Positions 17,236 to 26,202 are shown, counted from the stretch's first letter. The stretch is 55,550 nt of DNA from REEB85 sp018971455 (GCA_028871195.1 JAGWNT010000012.1:1-55550); one strand, 5' to 3'. The notes: generated by a model not told the origin, from the sequence alone. Translations and numbers: made by a program.

Positions 17236-17475
17236 TCACAGGTAGCGGCCGCGTTCCAGGATCTCCAGCGTGTATTCGCGGTAGGTCATGCCGAGTTCTT
17301 CGGCGCGGGCGAGTCGCCGAAGGGCGATCTCCCGTGGGGCGGCCCAGGCCTTCTTATGGGCCCGGCGCCAGCACCAGGCGCGCCAGGAGGCATTGGGGTC
17401 CGGCTCATCTTCCAGCGGCGGCCCGCCATTGTGCCCGAGCTGAACGGTTGCGAGCGGGGGGGGTTCGGTGTCCAT
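17236..17475 (-). CDS. Small HNGGPPL-motif protein
   Basis: A 79-residue protein of unknown function. LGHNGGPPL (13-21) is a motif I associate with a group of small alphaproteobacterial proteins, sometimes near phage or plasmid genes. It is followed by a Trp-rich stretch (SWRAWCWRRAHKKAWAAP) and a helical REIALRRLARAEELGMTYREYTLE segment. ATG 17475 begins two bases after the TAG of the acetyltransferase, so they form a two-gene operon. No membrane segment or catalytic motif is visible. The preceding 17091-17235 appears to be noncoding. Confidence 0.75.
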   Translation of the reverse strand: MDTEPPPLATVQLGHNGGPPLEDEPDPNASWRAWCWRRAHKKAWAAPREIALRRLARAEELGMTYREYTLEILERGRYL

Positions 17476-17477
17476 CG

Positions 17478-18026
17478 CTACCGCCCCGCCCCGGCCGCAT
17501 GCCCGGCCGCACGCGCATGCCGCCCGTCGAGGAATCGCTGCATGAACACCAGGTCGAGCCAGCGGCCGAACTTCGTGCCCACCTCCCGCAGCGTGCCGGC
17601 GTGCTCAAACCCCAGTTTTTCGTGCAGACGGAGCGAGGCAGGGTTGGCGGCGTCGATCCCCGCTATCATGACGTGCTTGCCGAGCGATACGGCACGGCCG
17701 AACAAGGGCTCGACCAGCCGCGCTCCCAACCCCCGGCCGCGCGCATCGGCGCGGACATGGACCGAATGCTCCACGGTGTGCCGGTAGCCCGGGCTGGGCC
17801 GGAAATCCCCGAACGTGGCAAAGCCCAGCACCGAGCCGTCCGATGAATCTTCGGCCGCCAGCGCCGGATAGCCTTGGCCGATGCGTTGGTCGAACCAGGC
17901 CCGGCGGTCTTCGAGCGTCGCCTCCTGTTCGGAATACACCGCCGTGGAGGTGCGGACGACGTCGTTGTAGATCGCCAGGATGCCGGGCAGGTCGGCGATG
18001 GTGGCGTCGCGAATGGTAATCGGCAT
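17478..18026 (-). CDS. GNAT acetyltransferase, phosphinothricin acetyltransferase-like
   Basis: A 182-residue GNAT enzyme starting MPITIRDATIADLPGI. The NDVVRTSTAVY segment, HSVHVRADARGRGLGARL (acetyl-CoA pyrophosphate loop RGRGLG) and HVMIAGIDAANPASLRLHEKLGF match the PAT/MnaT subfamily that acetylates methionine sulfone, phosphinothricin and similar amino compounds. An upstream in-frame start (18170) was rejected because it would run through the divergent regulator's promoter and 5' end. Divergent from the XRE-cupin gene, with its promoter next to that regulator's operator, so the regulator may control it. Confidence 0.86.
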   Translation of the reverse strand: MPITIRDATIADLPGILAIYNDVVRTSTAVYSEQEATLEDRRAWFDQRIGQGYPALAAEDSSDGSVLGFATFGDFRPSPGYRHTVEHSVHVRADARGRGLGARLVEPLFGRAVSLGKHVMIAGIDAANPASLRLHEKLGFEHAGTLREVGTKFGRWLDLVFMQRFLDGRHARAAGHAAGAGR

Positions 18027-18067
18027 TGTCCGCCTCGGCGCGATTTCGCGGTGGTATCGGGTTGGTT

Positions 18068-18105
18068 TGTCCACTATAGTGTCGGGATGTCCACTATGCA
18101 AGACA
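18068..18105. promoter_or_regulatory. Paired operator at the XRE-cupin start
   Basis: TGTCCACTAT occurs at 18068-18077 and again at 18088-18097, exactly 20 bases apart. The first copy runs into a perfect palindrome CACTATAGTG (18072-18081). The second ends TGTC-N10-GACA (18088-18105). Together they suggest a consensus near TGTCCACTATAGTGGACA. TATAGT (18075-18080) would be a -10 only six bases before ATG 18087, so the transcript may be leaderless and self-repressed. Seen directly; the regulator assignment is inference. Confidence 0.6.
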
Positions 18106-18680
18106 ACTCCGCGCTGACCGCCCTCGGGCGTGGCCTCGCCGCCCGGCTGCGGAGCGAGCGCGAGGCCCATGGCTGGTCATTGTCCGATCTGGCCGCGCAT
18201 TCCGGCGTCAGCCGCGCGATGATCAGCAAGGTCGAACGCGGCGAGGCGAGCCCCACCGCGACGCTGCTGGGGCGGCTGTCGGGCGCCTTCGGCCTCACCT
18301 TGTCGTCGCTGCTCGCCCGCGTCGAAGCGGATGCCTCCGGCGCCGGGCGCCTCGCCAAGGCGGCCGCGCAGCCGCTTTGGCGCGACCCGGCCACGGGCTA
18401 CATCCGGCGCGCGGTGTCGCCGGCGGGATTTGATCCGGAGCTGGTCCATGTCGAGCTGCCGCCCGGGGCGCAGGTCGGCTATCCGGCCATCGCCTATGCG
18501 CATCTGCGCGGCCAGTGCGTCTGGGTGCTGGGCGGCGAGCTGCTGTTTCGCGAGGGCACGACGGAACACCGCCTGGCCGCCGGAGATTGCCTGGCGCTGG
18601 GCGCTCCGATGGATTGCGTGTTTCACAACCAATCGGATTCGGCCCCCTGCACCTACCTGGTTGTCGTGGCGCGGCTTTGA
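18087..18680 (+). CDS. XRE-family regulator with cupin sensor domain
   Basis: A 197-residue regulator. An XRE-type HTH spans about residues 12-66 (LRSEREAHGWSLSDLAAHSG, VSRAMISKVERGEASPTATL), and a C-terminal cupin about 120-195 contains GQCVWVLGGELLF and GDCLALGAP. This architecture is common for local sugar or amino-acid catabolic regulators. ATG 18087 has no Shine-Dalgarno and lies next to a TATAGT element. It precedes the SIS enzyme and nagA, suggesting control of amino-sugar use, and is divergent from the acetyltransferase. Confidence 0.88.
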   Translation: MSTMQDNSALTALGRGLAARLRSEREAHGWSLSDLAAHSGVSRAMISKVERGEASPTATLLGRLSGAFGLTLSSLLARVEADASGAGRLAKAAAQPLWRDPATGYIRRAVSPAGFDPELVHVELPPGAQVGYPAIAYAHLRGQCVWVLGGELLFREGTTEHRLAAGDCLALGAPMDCVFHNQSDSAPCTYLVVVARL

Positions 18681-18813
18681 ACAGGGCTCAGCGCCCGTAT
18701 TCTTCCGGCGGCAGGCGCATATGAGTGGCCCCGTCATCGAGGAAGGCCCGCCAGCCAGATCATGATATGTGCGCAATCGGGCGGGACGGCACGGTGAAGG
18801 GCGAAGGGGCGTG

Positions 18814-19836
18814 ATGCGCGAAACTCTGATGCTTCGTGAGGCGCGCGAGGCTCCGGCGGCGGTGGCGCGGCTGCTGGCGCAGGAGGGGGCGGCGCTGGCG
18901 GCGCTCGGCCGGCGCCTGGCCCTGGCGGAGCCGGCCGTTCTCGTGACCTGCGCGCGCGGCTCGTCCGACCATGCGGCGGCCTATCTGAAATACCTCGTCG
19001 AGATCGCCACCGGCGTGCCGGTGGCCTCGATCGGGCCCTCGGTGGCATCGGTCTATGGCGCGCGGCTGCGCCTGCGGGGGGCGGTGCTGGTGAGCGTCTC
19101 GCAGAGCGGCCGCAGCCCCGACATCGTCGCCTTCCAGGCCGCCGCGCGGGCGGCCGGGGCGCTGACGGTGGCGATCGTCAACGCGACCGACGGGGCGCTG
19201 GCGCAGGAGGCCGAGATCGTCATTCCGCTGCATGCCGGGGCGGAACTCAGCGTCGCGGCAACCAAATCCTTCCTCTCCTCGGCGGCCGCCGCCGCCGCCC
19301 TGGTTGCCGGCTGGAGCGGGGACGCGGCGCTCGGTGATGCCGTCCGGGGCCTGCCCGCGGCGCTGGACCGCGCGCTCGAATGCGACTGGTCGGCGGCGGC
19401 GGCCATGGTGGCGGCGTCGCCCTCGCTCTATCTGCTCGGCCGCGGCCCGGGCACGCCGGTTGCGCAGGAGGCGGCGCTGAAGGCCAAGGAGGTTGCGGCC
19501 ATTCACGCCGAGGCCTTCTCGCTGGCCGAGGTGATGCACGGGCCGCTGCGCCTGATCCAGCGCGGCTTCCCGGTGCTCGGCCTGGTGCCGCAGGACGTTG
19601 CCGCCGCGGCCAACCGCGCCGCGCTGGCGCGCATTGCGGCCGCCGGCGGCACGGTGTTCACCGCCGCGGCGGCCGGCCCGGGCACGCTGCTGCCGATCGC
19701 CGCCACCGGCCATGGCCTCCTCGACCCGCTCGCCATCGCGCTGTCCTATTATCGCTTCATCGAGGGCGTCAGCCGGATGCGCGGGCTCGACCCCGACCAT
19801 CCGACCCACCTGCGCAAGGTGACGGAGACGCTGTGA
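18814..19836 (+). CDS. SIS-domain amino-sugar isomerase/deaminase
   Basis: A 340-residue protein with two SIS domains and no glutaminase domain, similar to the isomerase half of GlmS and to glucosamine-6-phosphate deaminases of the NagB-II/AgaS type. TCARGSSDHAA (about 46-56) and SVSQSGRSPD are phosphate/sugar contacts in domain 1; GRGPGTPVAQEAALKAKEV and EVMHGP are those in domain 2. The stop TGA shares its A with the nagA ATG (TGATG). With NagA it should complete GlcNAc-6-phosphate to fructose-6-phosphate. ATG 18814 is preceded by AAGGGG. No sugar transporter is adjacent. Confidence 0.88.
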   Translation: MRETLMLREAREAPAAVARLLAQEGAALAALGRRLALAEPAVLVTCARGSSDHAAAYLKYLVEIATGVPVASIGPSVASVYGARLRLRGAVLVSVSQSGRSPDIVAFQAAARAAGALTVAIVNATDGALAQEAEIVIPLHAGAELSVAATKSFLSSAAAAAALVAGWSGDAALGDAVRGLPAALDRALECDWSAAAAMVAASPSLYLLGRGPGTPVAQEAALKAKEVAAIHAEAFSLAEVMHGPLRLIQRGFPVLGLVPQDVAAAANRAALARIAAAGGTVFTAAAAGPGTLLPIAATGHGLLDPLAIALSYYRFIEGVSRMRGLDPDHPTHLRKVTETL

Positions 19837-20993
19837 TGCCGCTTATCGCCCTGTCCGGCGCCCAGGTGTTTGACGGCGAGCGGATGCGCGAGGGCGACGC
19901 CGTGCTGATGCGGCATGGCCAGGTCGTCGACATCGTCGCCGCAAGCGCGGTGCCGCCGCAGGCGGCGGTGGAGGCACTCGCCGGCGGCGTGCTGGCGCCG
20001 GGCTTTGTCGATCTGCAGGTCAATGGCGGTGGCGGCGTAATGCTGGGCGAGACGCCCGACACCGCCACCAACCGCGCGACGTTGGAGCGTATCGCCACCG
20101 CCCTTCGCCCGCTCGGCACCACGGCCCTGCTGCCGACGCTGATCACCGCCGACGCGGCCACGATGGCGGCGGTGATCGCCGCGGCGGCCGGCGGCCCGCT
20201 GCCCGGCGTGCTCGGCCTGCATCTCGAGGGCCCGCATCTCGCACCCTCCCGCAAGGGCGCGCACCGCGCGGCGCTGATGCGCCCGATGACGCCGGCCGAT
20301 GCCGATGCGCTGGTCGCCGCCCGCGCGCGCCTCGGCGTGCTGATGGTCACCCTGGCCGTCGAGCAGGTGGCGCCGGCGCTGATCCGCCGCCTCACCGATG
20401 CCGGCGTCATCGTCAGCATCGGCCACAGCGACGCCAGCTACGACGCGGCGCGCGCGGCGTTCGACGCCGGGGCACTCTGCGTGACCCATCTGTTCAACGC
20501 CATGAGCCCGCTCACGAGCCGCGCGCCCGGGCTGGTCGGCGCGGCGCTCGCCTGCGGGGCGGCGTGGGGCGGCGTCATCGCCGACGGCCATCACGTCCAC
20601 CCGGCGAGCCTGCGCATCGCCCTCGCGGCCAAGCAGGGCCCGGGCCGGCTGTTCCTGGTCAGCGACGCGATGGCGACGGCGGGCAGCGCCATCGGCGGGT
20701 TCGATCTCGCGGGCGTGCGGGTGCATCGCGCCGCGGGGCGCCTGACGCTGGCGGACGGCACGCTGGCCGGAGCGGATATCGACCTCGCCGGATCGCTGCG
20801 CGTGCTGGTCCATGCCGTCGGCGTGCCCCTGGCGGAGGCGCTGCGCATGGCGACAACCTATCCGGCCGCGCTGATCGGGGACGCAACGCGCGGCCGGCTC
20901 GCCCCAGGCCGCCGCGCCGACATCGTTCTTCTCGGCGACGACCTCACCGTGCGGCGGGTGTGGATGGCCGGTCAGGCCGTGCCCGCCGGCTGA
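19836..20993 (+). CDS. nagA: N-acetylglucosamine-6-phosphate deacetylase
   Basis: A 385-residue amidohydrolase. APGFVDLQVNGGGGV (the D-x-Q/H-x-N-G-x-GG motif), HLEGPHLAP (metal-ligand Glu), SIGHSDA and CVTHLFNAMS (metal-ligand His), DGHHV and LVSDAMA (catalytic Asp) are all in place. It removes the acetyl group from GlcNAc-6-phosphate. The ATG overlaps the SIS gene stop, so they are translationally coupled. Length is normal for NagA. Confidence 0.95.
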   Translation: MPLIALSGAQVFDGERMREGDAVLMRHGQVVDIVAASAVPPQAAVEALAGGVLAPGFVDLQVNGGGGVMLGETPDTATNRATLERIATALRPLGTTALLPTLITADAATMAAVIAAAAGGPLPGVLGLHLEGPHLAPSRKGAHRAALMRPMTPADADALVAARARLGVLMVTLAVEQVAPALIRRLTDAGVIVSIGHSDASYDAARAAFDAGALCVTHLFNAMSPLTSRAPGLVGAALACGAAWGGVIADGHHVHPASLRIALAAKQGPGRLFLVSDAMATAGSAIGGFDLAGVRVHRAAGRLTLADGTLAGADIDLAGSLRVLVHAVGVPLAEALRMATTYPAALIGDATRGRLAPGRRADIVLLGDDLTVRRVWMAGQAVPAG

Positions 20994-21062
20994 TCGACCG
21001 CCTCCAGGACCGAGCCGCGCGCCGTACCTCGCGGCACTTCCGGGGCCAGAAGACGGGTGCGC

Positions 21063-22172
21063 TCAGGTGACGCGCCTGCGGAACAGCCAGCCGGCGGCGG
21101 CCAGGCTGACCAGGCCGATCGCCGCCATCGGCCAGTATTGCGGGGCGAGCGCGCGCAGGCCCGCGCCTTCCAGAAACACGCCGCGCACGATCACCAGGAA
21201 ATACCGCATCGGGTTCAGCAATGTCAGGTCCTGCACCCAGGGCGGCATGTTGGCGATCGGCGTCGCGAAGCCCGACAGGATGATGGATGGCACCATGAAC
21301 AGGAACGCGCCCAGCAGGGCCTGCTGCTGCGTCGCCGCCAGCGAGGAGATGGCCAATCCGACCCCGGTCACGGCGACGACGAACAGGACCAGCCCCAGAT
21401 ACAGCGGCGCCAGCCCGCCGCGCAGCGGCACGTTGAACCAGAACACCGCCGCGGCAATGATCACCGAGGCCTCGAAAAGGCCGATCAGCAGCCCGGGCAA
21501 TCCCTTGCCCAGCAGGATGTCGATCGGGCGCAGGGGCGTGACCAGCAACTGGTCAAACGTGCCGGTCTCGCGCTCCCGCGCCACCGACAGGCCGACCACG
21601 AGCAGCGTCACCACCTGCGTCAGCAGGGCCACGATGCCGGGCACGATGAACCAGCGCGAGCTCAGAGCGGGATTGAAGCGGGCGCGCAGATCGAGCACGG
21701 CGGGTGGGGCCTGGCGGCCGTGATCGGCGGCCCATTTCAGCAAGAAATCCGTCAGGATGGTGTTGGCGTACCCCTCGATCAGCAGCGCGGTATTGGAGTT
21801 GCGGCCATCGACGATGGCCTGCACCGGCGCCGGGCGGCCGGACAGCAGATCGCGCGCGAAGCGGCGATCGATGACCAGCACCAGCTGCGCCCGGCGCGAA
21901 TCGATCAGCTCGTCGATGCGCCGCGGGTCGTGCAGCATCGCGACCAGCTGGAAGGTGGTCGCGCCGAGGAAGCGGGCCACCAGATCGCGCGAGGCGACGG
22001 ATCGGTCCTGATCGTAGATCGCCACCGGCACATGGTTGAGATCGAAGGTGGCGGCGTAGCCGAAGACCAGCAGCTGGATCAGCGGCGGCCCGATCAGCAC
22101 CATGCGGCTCTTCGCATCGCGCAGCACCGCGAGCAGTTCCTTCACGATCAGTGCCAGAACCTGATGGATCAT
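21063..22172 (-). CDS. ybhR: ABC-2 type exporter permease, YbhR-like
   Basis: A 369-residue ABC-2 permease. One N-terminal helix is followed by a large external domain (about residues 50-170) and five or six C-terminal helices, with the ABC-2 signature region RERETGTFDQLLVTPLRP. Length and position match YbhR in the E. coli ybhGFSR system. It starts four bases after the stop of the paralogous permease gene. It should form the membrane channel as a heterodimer with that gene's product. Confidence 0.88.
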   Translation of the reverse strand: MIHQVLALIVKELLAVLRDAKSRMVLIGPPLIQLLVFGYAATFDLNHVPVAIYDQDRSVASRDLVARFLGATTFQLVAMLHDPRRIDELIDSRRAQLVLVIDRRFARDLLSGRPAPVQAIVDGRNSNTALLIEGYANTILTDFLLKWAADHGRQAPPAVLDLRARFNPALSSRWFIVPGIVALLTQVVTLLVVGLSVARERETGTFDQLLVTPLRPIDILLGKGLPGLLIGLFEASVIIAAAVFWFNVPLRGGLAPLYLGLVLFVVAVTGVGLAISSLAATQQQALLGAFLFMVPSIILSGFATPIANMPPWVQDLTLLNPMRYFLVIVRGVFLEGAGLRALAPQYWPMAAIGLVSLAAAGWLFRRRVT

Positions 22173-22176
22173 GCGC

Positions 22177-23301
22177 CTAGTCCAGGCGCTTGCGCGCCGT
22201 GGCGCGCGCCAGCGCCAGGAAGATCGCCGCCATCACCGCCAGCGCCACGGCGTTGGGCAGGATGACCGACCACACATTCCCGGCCAGAAACACCGATTGC
22301 AATATGGCAACAAAATACCGCGCCGCGACGATATGCGTGATGGTCTGGACCGCTTGCGGCATCGAGTTGATGTCGAACACGAAGCCCGAGAGGATGAAGG
22401 CCGGCAGGAAGGTGGTGATGATGGCGACCTGCCCCGCGACGAACTGGCTGCGCGCGAAGCCCGAGATGAGAAGCCCCATGCCCAGCGCCGCCAGCATGAA
22501 CAGCGCCGAAGTCGCGGTGAGCACCCAGACCGATCCCTGCAACGGCACGCCGAACAGGAACACCGCGATGGCGACCGAACCCGCCATGCCGCCCATGCCC
22601 AGCACGAAATACGGAATCAACTTCGCAAGCAGAATCTCGTGGATGGTCACGCGCGTGACCATGAGCGCTTCCATCGTGCCGCGTTCCCATTCGCGCGCGA
22701 TCACCAGCGCGGTCAGCAGCGCGCCGGTCAGGGTCATGATCACCGCGATCAGGCCCGGCACCAGATAGTCGCGGCTGTCCACCGCCGGGTTGAACCGGAC
22801 CTGCGGCTGCACCGAAAGCGCCATGGCCGCATCGCCGCCCGTGGCCGCGGCGCGAGCGGCGAGCCAGGTGGCCCAGGCCTGCTGCACGTAGCCCTCGATG
22901 ATCCGCGCGTCATTGGCATCGACACCGTTGACGATCACGCCGATCGGCGCATTGCCGCCGGATTCGGCGCGGCGCGCGAAATCGCCCGGCAGCCAGACGA
23001 TGCCCTGCACGTCGCGCGCCGCCATCGCCCGCTCGGCGTCCTGGATCGTCAGGAAGCGGACCGGGCGGAAGAACGGGGAGTGGGCGAAGCGGCTGGTGAA
23101 GCTGGCGGCAATGGCGCTCGGCTGCTGAACCACCAGCGCGATCGGCACGTTGCGGGCATCGAGCGTGACGCCGTAGCCGAAGATCATCAGCAGCACCGCG
23201 GGCAGGACGAAGGCGATCGCGAGCGCCGAAGGGTCGCGCCAGATCTGCAGCGACTCCTTGCGCAGCAGGCCGTACAGGCGACGGGTTGCGCCCGCGCTCA
23301 T
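22177..23301 (-). CDS. ybhS: ABC-2 type exporter permease, YbhS-like
   Basis: A 374-residue ABC-2 permease, paralogue of the next gene, with the same layout: TM1 near residue 25-45, an external domain, and five or six C-terminal helices; WERGTMEALMVTRVTIHEI is the ABC-2 signature. Its start overlaps the ATPase stop by four bases (ATGA). Matches YbhS in order and length. Confidence 0.88.
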   Translation of the reverse strand: MSAGATRRLYGLLRKESLQIWRDPSALAIAFVLPAVLLMIFGYGVTLDARNVPIALVVQQPSAIAASFTSRFAHSPFFRPVRFLTIQDAERAMAARDVQGIVWLPGDFARRAESGGNAPIGVIVNGVDANDARIIEGYVQQAWATWLAARAAATGGDAAMALSVQPQVRFNPAVDSRDYLVPGLIAVIMTLTGALLTALVIAREWERGTMEALMVTRVTIHEILLAKLIPYFVLGMGGMAGSVAIAVFLFGVPLQGSVWVLTATSALFMLAALGMGLLISGFARSQFVAGQVAIITTFLPAFILSGFVFDINSMPQAVQTITHIVAARYFVAILQSVFLAGNVWSVILPNAVALAVMAAIFLALARATARKRLD

Positions 23302-25070
23302 GGCGGGGCCGCTCGGTCGGGCGCGTCAATCACGGCGATGAAGGCGTCTTCCATGGTGGGGTCCGGCCGCGCCGGCGTGCGGGCGCGGCGGCGGATGGCC
23401 TCGGGCGCGCCGGCGGCCAGCACCCGGCCCTGCGCCATGATGAGCAGCTGGTCGCAATACTCCGCCTCCTCCATGAAATGCGTTGTCACCAGCACGGTCA
23501 CGCCGGCCTCGGCCAGGGCGTTGATGCGGCGCCAGAACTCGCGCCGCGCCAGCGGATCGACGCCGGAGGTGGGTTCGTCGAGGAACAGGATGTCGGGCTC
23601 GTGCATCAGCGCGCAGGCAAGCGCGAGGCGCTGCTTGAAGCCGAGCGGCAGGTCGCGCGCGGTGGCCTCGCGCATTGCGCCGAGTTCGAATTCCGTCTCC
23701 GCCCACGCGACGCGGGCGCGCTGGCGGGCGCCGGACAGGCGATAGGCGCTGGAGAAGAAGCGCAGATTCTGCGCCACCGACAGATCGCCGTAGAGAGAGA
23801 ATTTCTGCGCCATGTAGCCGATGCGCCCGCGCGCCGCGGCCGCCGCCCGGCGCAGGTCGAACCCGGCGACGCGCAGGGTGCCGCCGGACGCCGGCAGCAG
23901 GCCGCACAACATGCGAAACGTGGTGGATTTGCCCGCGCCGTTGGCGCCGAGCAGGCCGAAGATCTCGCCGCGCGCAACGGTGAAACTCACATCGTCCACG
24001 GCGACGAAGGCGCCGAAGCGGCGGGTCAGATGAGCGACCGAAATCACCGGCCCGGCCGGCAGGGGAGACGCGGCCGGCACGGCGGTGGCCGGCGTGCGCT
24101 GCGGCGGAACGGCCCCCCGCGCCCGCAGGCGGGCCACGAAGCTGTCTTCGAATCGCGGCGGCGCCGGTGTCAGCTCCAGCGCCGGCACGTCGGCGACAAG
24201 CCCGGCGGCGACCGGCGGCGCGGCCTCCGCCGTCACCACCCGCACCCGGCTGCCCTGGATCACCGCGTCGATCACCCCGGGCGCGTCGGCGAGCCGCGCT
24301 TGCAGCCGCCGCCGCCCCAGGCCGGCGGTGGCATGGAAACATCGCCCCTGCATCTCGGCGGTGAACTGGCCCGGCCGGCCGTGGCCGAGCAGCCGGCCCT
24401 CATGGATCAGCAGGACATTGTCGCAACGTTCGGCCTCGTCCAGATAGGCGGTGCTGAACAGCACCGTCATATGCGCCGCGCGCGTCAGGTGGTCGATGAT
24501 CTGCCACAACTCGCGCCGCGAGACCGGATCGACGCCCACAGTCGGTTCGTCGAGCAGCAGCAGCTCCGGCGGGTGCACCAGGGTGCAGGCCAGGCCGAGC
24601 TTCTGCTTCATGCCGCCTGACAGCCGCCCGGCGATGCGCGCGGTGAACGGGCCGAGACCCGTCATGTGCAGCAGCTCCGCGTAGCGGGCCGGGCGTTCGG
24701 CGGGCCGCACGCCTTGCAGATCGGCGTAGAGATCGAGGTTCTCTGCCACGCTGAGATCCTCGTAGAGGCCGAAACGCTGCGGCATGTAGCCGATCCTGCC
24801 CTGCACGCGGAGCGCCTCGCGCGCGACGTCGATCCCGAGCACCTCGATCGTGCCCGCATCGGCGCGCAGCAGCCCGGCGATCAGCCGCATCAGGGTCGTC
24901 TTGCCGGCGCCATCCGGGCCGATCAGGCCGCTCACCGCGCCGCGCGCCGCCGTGGCGGTAATGCCGTCCAGCGCCACGCTCACCCGCCGGCCGGTGCGGA
25001 AACTGCGGCGCACGTCGTGCAGGCGCAGGGCAGGCTGCGGCGCGGCGGCGGACTCAGGGGCCTGCGGCAT
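23298..25070 (-). CDS. ybhF: Tandem ABC ATPase, YbhF-like
   Basis: A 590-residue protein with two fused ABC ATPase domains and no membrane domain. Domain 1: Walker A GPDGAGKT (51-58), signature LSGGMKQ (150-156), LLLDEP (about 171-176). Domain 2: Walker A GANGAGKS (375-382), an altered signature LPLGFKQ (474-480), FLDEP (about 496-500). The altered second signature is normal for YbhF and means the two sites are not equivalent. ATG 25070 is chosen from homologous start position; an in-frame start 35 codons upstream would lie deep in the HlyD gene. It still overlaps that gene's stop by 17 bases. Powers the exporter. Confidence 0.92.
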   Translation of the reverse strand: MPQAPESAAAPQPALRLHDVRRSFRTGRRVSVALDGITATAARGAVSGLIGPDGAGKTTLMRLIAGLLRADAGTIEVLGIDVAREALRVQGRIGYMPQRFGLYEDLSVAENLDLYADLQGVRPAERPARYAELLHMTGLGPFTARIAGRLSGGMKQKLGLACTLVHPPELLLLDEPTVGVDPVSRRELWQIIDHLTRAAHMTVLFSTAYLDEAERCDNVLLIHEGRLLGHGRPGQFTAEMQGRCFHATAGLGRRRLQARLADAPGVIDAVIQGSRVRVVTAEAAPPVAAGLVADVPALELTPAPPRFEDSFVARLRARGAVPPQRTPATAVPAASPLPAGPVISVAHLTRRFGAFVAVDDVSFTVARGEIFGLLGANGAGKSTTFRMLCGLLPASGGTLRVAGFDLRRAAAAARGRIGYMAQKFSLYGDLSVAQNLRFFSSAYRLSGARQRARVAWAETEFELGAMREATARDLPLGFKQRLALACALMHEPDILFLDEPTSGVDPLARREFWRRINALAEAGVTVLVTTHFMEEAEYCDQLLIMAQGRVLAAGAPEAIRRRARTPARPDPTMEDAFIAVIDAPDRAAPP

Positions 25071-26103
25071 GGCCCGGCACGCAATCGGCGGGCGGCGCAC
25101 CCGCCGGCCCGGCGGGATCGATGCGCACCGTCGCGGGCATGCCGAGCCGCAGCTCGCCCCGCGCGTCGCAGACATAGACCCGCAGCTGATAGACCAGTGC
25201 CGTGCGCAGCTCCGGCGTCTCCACCGTCTTCGGCGTGAACTCGGCGGTGGGCGAGAGATAGCCGATCCAGCCGTGATAGACCTGCGCGGGATAGCTGTCG
25301 GTGCTGACCTCCGCCGCCATCCCGGGCCTGATGCGGCCGAGATCGCTTTCCGGCACGTAGGCCCGCACCCAGAGCGGACTGGGCAGCGCCATGGTGAAGA
25401 CCGGCGTCGCGGGCGAGGCCATGTCGCCCGGTTCGAGGATGCGATCCTCGATCACGCCGTCAGCCGGCGCGTGGAGGCGGGTGTCGTCGAACTGCCGCTG
25501 CGCCAGCACGACGGCGGCCTCGGCGGCCTGCCAGGCGGCGCGGGCGGCGGCGACGTCTTCGGCGCGCGGGCCCTTCACCGCGAGAATCCAGGCCTGGCGC
25601 GCGGCCTCGTATTGCTGGCCGGCCGCGTCGAGCGCCGCCTTGGCGTCGTCGCGCTGGCGGATCGTCCCGGCATTGGCGGTGGCCAGCGCCAGGGCGCGCC
25701 GATAATTCGCCGCGTCGTTCCGGTAGATCACCTGCTGGGCGTCCATCGCCGCCTTCGCCTGCGCGATCTGCTCCGGCCGCGACCCGGCCAGCAGCCCGGC
25801 CAGCACCTGCCGCTGATTCTCCGCCTGCGCCTTCGCCTGCGCGAGGCCGGCGGCGTAGCGCGTATCGTCCAGCGTGGCGAGCAACTGGCCGCGCGTCACC
25901 ACCGCGCCCTCCTGCACCAGCATGGCCGCGATATGGCCGCTGTCGTTGAAGGCCGGCCGCACCTCCCGAATATCGATGTCGCCGTAGAGGGTCAGGCGCG
26001 CCGAACCGGATGCCAGGCCATGCGGCAGGAACCGCCACGCGATGCCACCGGCCAGGGCGAGGACAAGGAGGACGAGCAGGGCGATCCGCGGTCTCAAAGA
26101 CAT
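25054..26103 (-). CDS. ybhG: HlyD-family membrane fusion protein, YbhG-like
   Basis: A 349-residue periplasmic adaptor. A signal anchor covers residues about 7-24, then a biotinyl-lipoyl half motif (GDIDIREVRPAFNDSGHI), a long alpha-helical hairpin rich in Ala and Gln (about 85-200), and a second lipoyl half (LHAPADGVIEDRILEPGD). Architecture and length match YbhG. An in-frame ATG at 26133 is an alternative start. It should link the inner-membrane ABC exporter to an outer-membrane TolC-like channel, which is not in the window. First gene of the four-gene operon; an FNR-type box lies about 100 bases upstream. Confidence 0.9.
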   Translation of the reverse strand: MSLRPRIALLVLLVLALAGGIAWRFLPHGLASGSARLTLYGDIDIREVRPAFNDSGHIAAMLVQEGAVVTRGQLLATLDDTRYAAGLAQAKAQAENQRQVLAGLLAGSRPEQIAQAKAAMDAQQVIYRNDAANYRRALALATANAGTIRQRDDAKAALDAAGQQYEAARQAWILAVKGPRAEDVAAARAAWQAAEAAVVLAQRQFDDTRLHAPADGVIEDRILEPGDMASPATPVFTMALPSPLWVRAYVPESDLGRIRPGMAAEVSTDSYPAQVYHGWIGYLSPTAEFTPKTVETPELRTALVYQLRVYVCDARGELRLGMPATVRIDPAGPAGAPPADCVPGHAAGP

Positions 26104-26202
26104 GCTGGCTGCACTTCCGTCTCCGCCCGCCATCCACGCGCATCCCGGCGCCCGCGCGCCCTCGCCCGACATGTTCCGTACGGCTGCCCACCGAGCCATG
26201 CC

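Noticed and set aside
17095..17241. Small Arg-rich open frame (about 48 codons) between lysR and the HNGGPPL gene
   Set aside because: No ribosome-binding site, composition follows local GC, overlaps the end of the HNGGPPL gene on the other strand.
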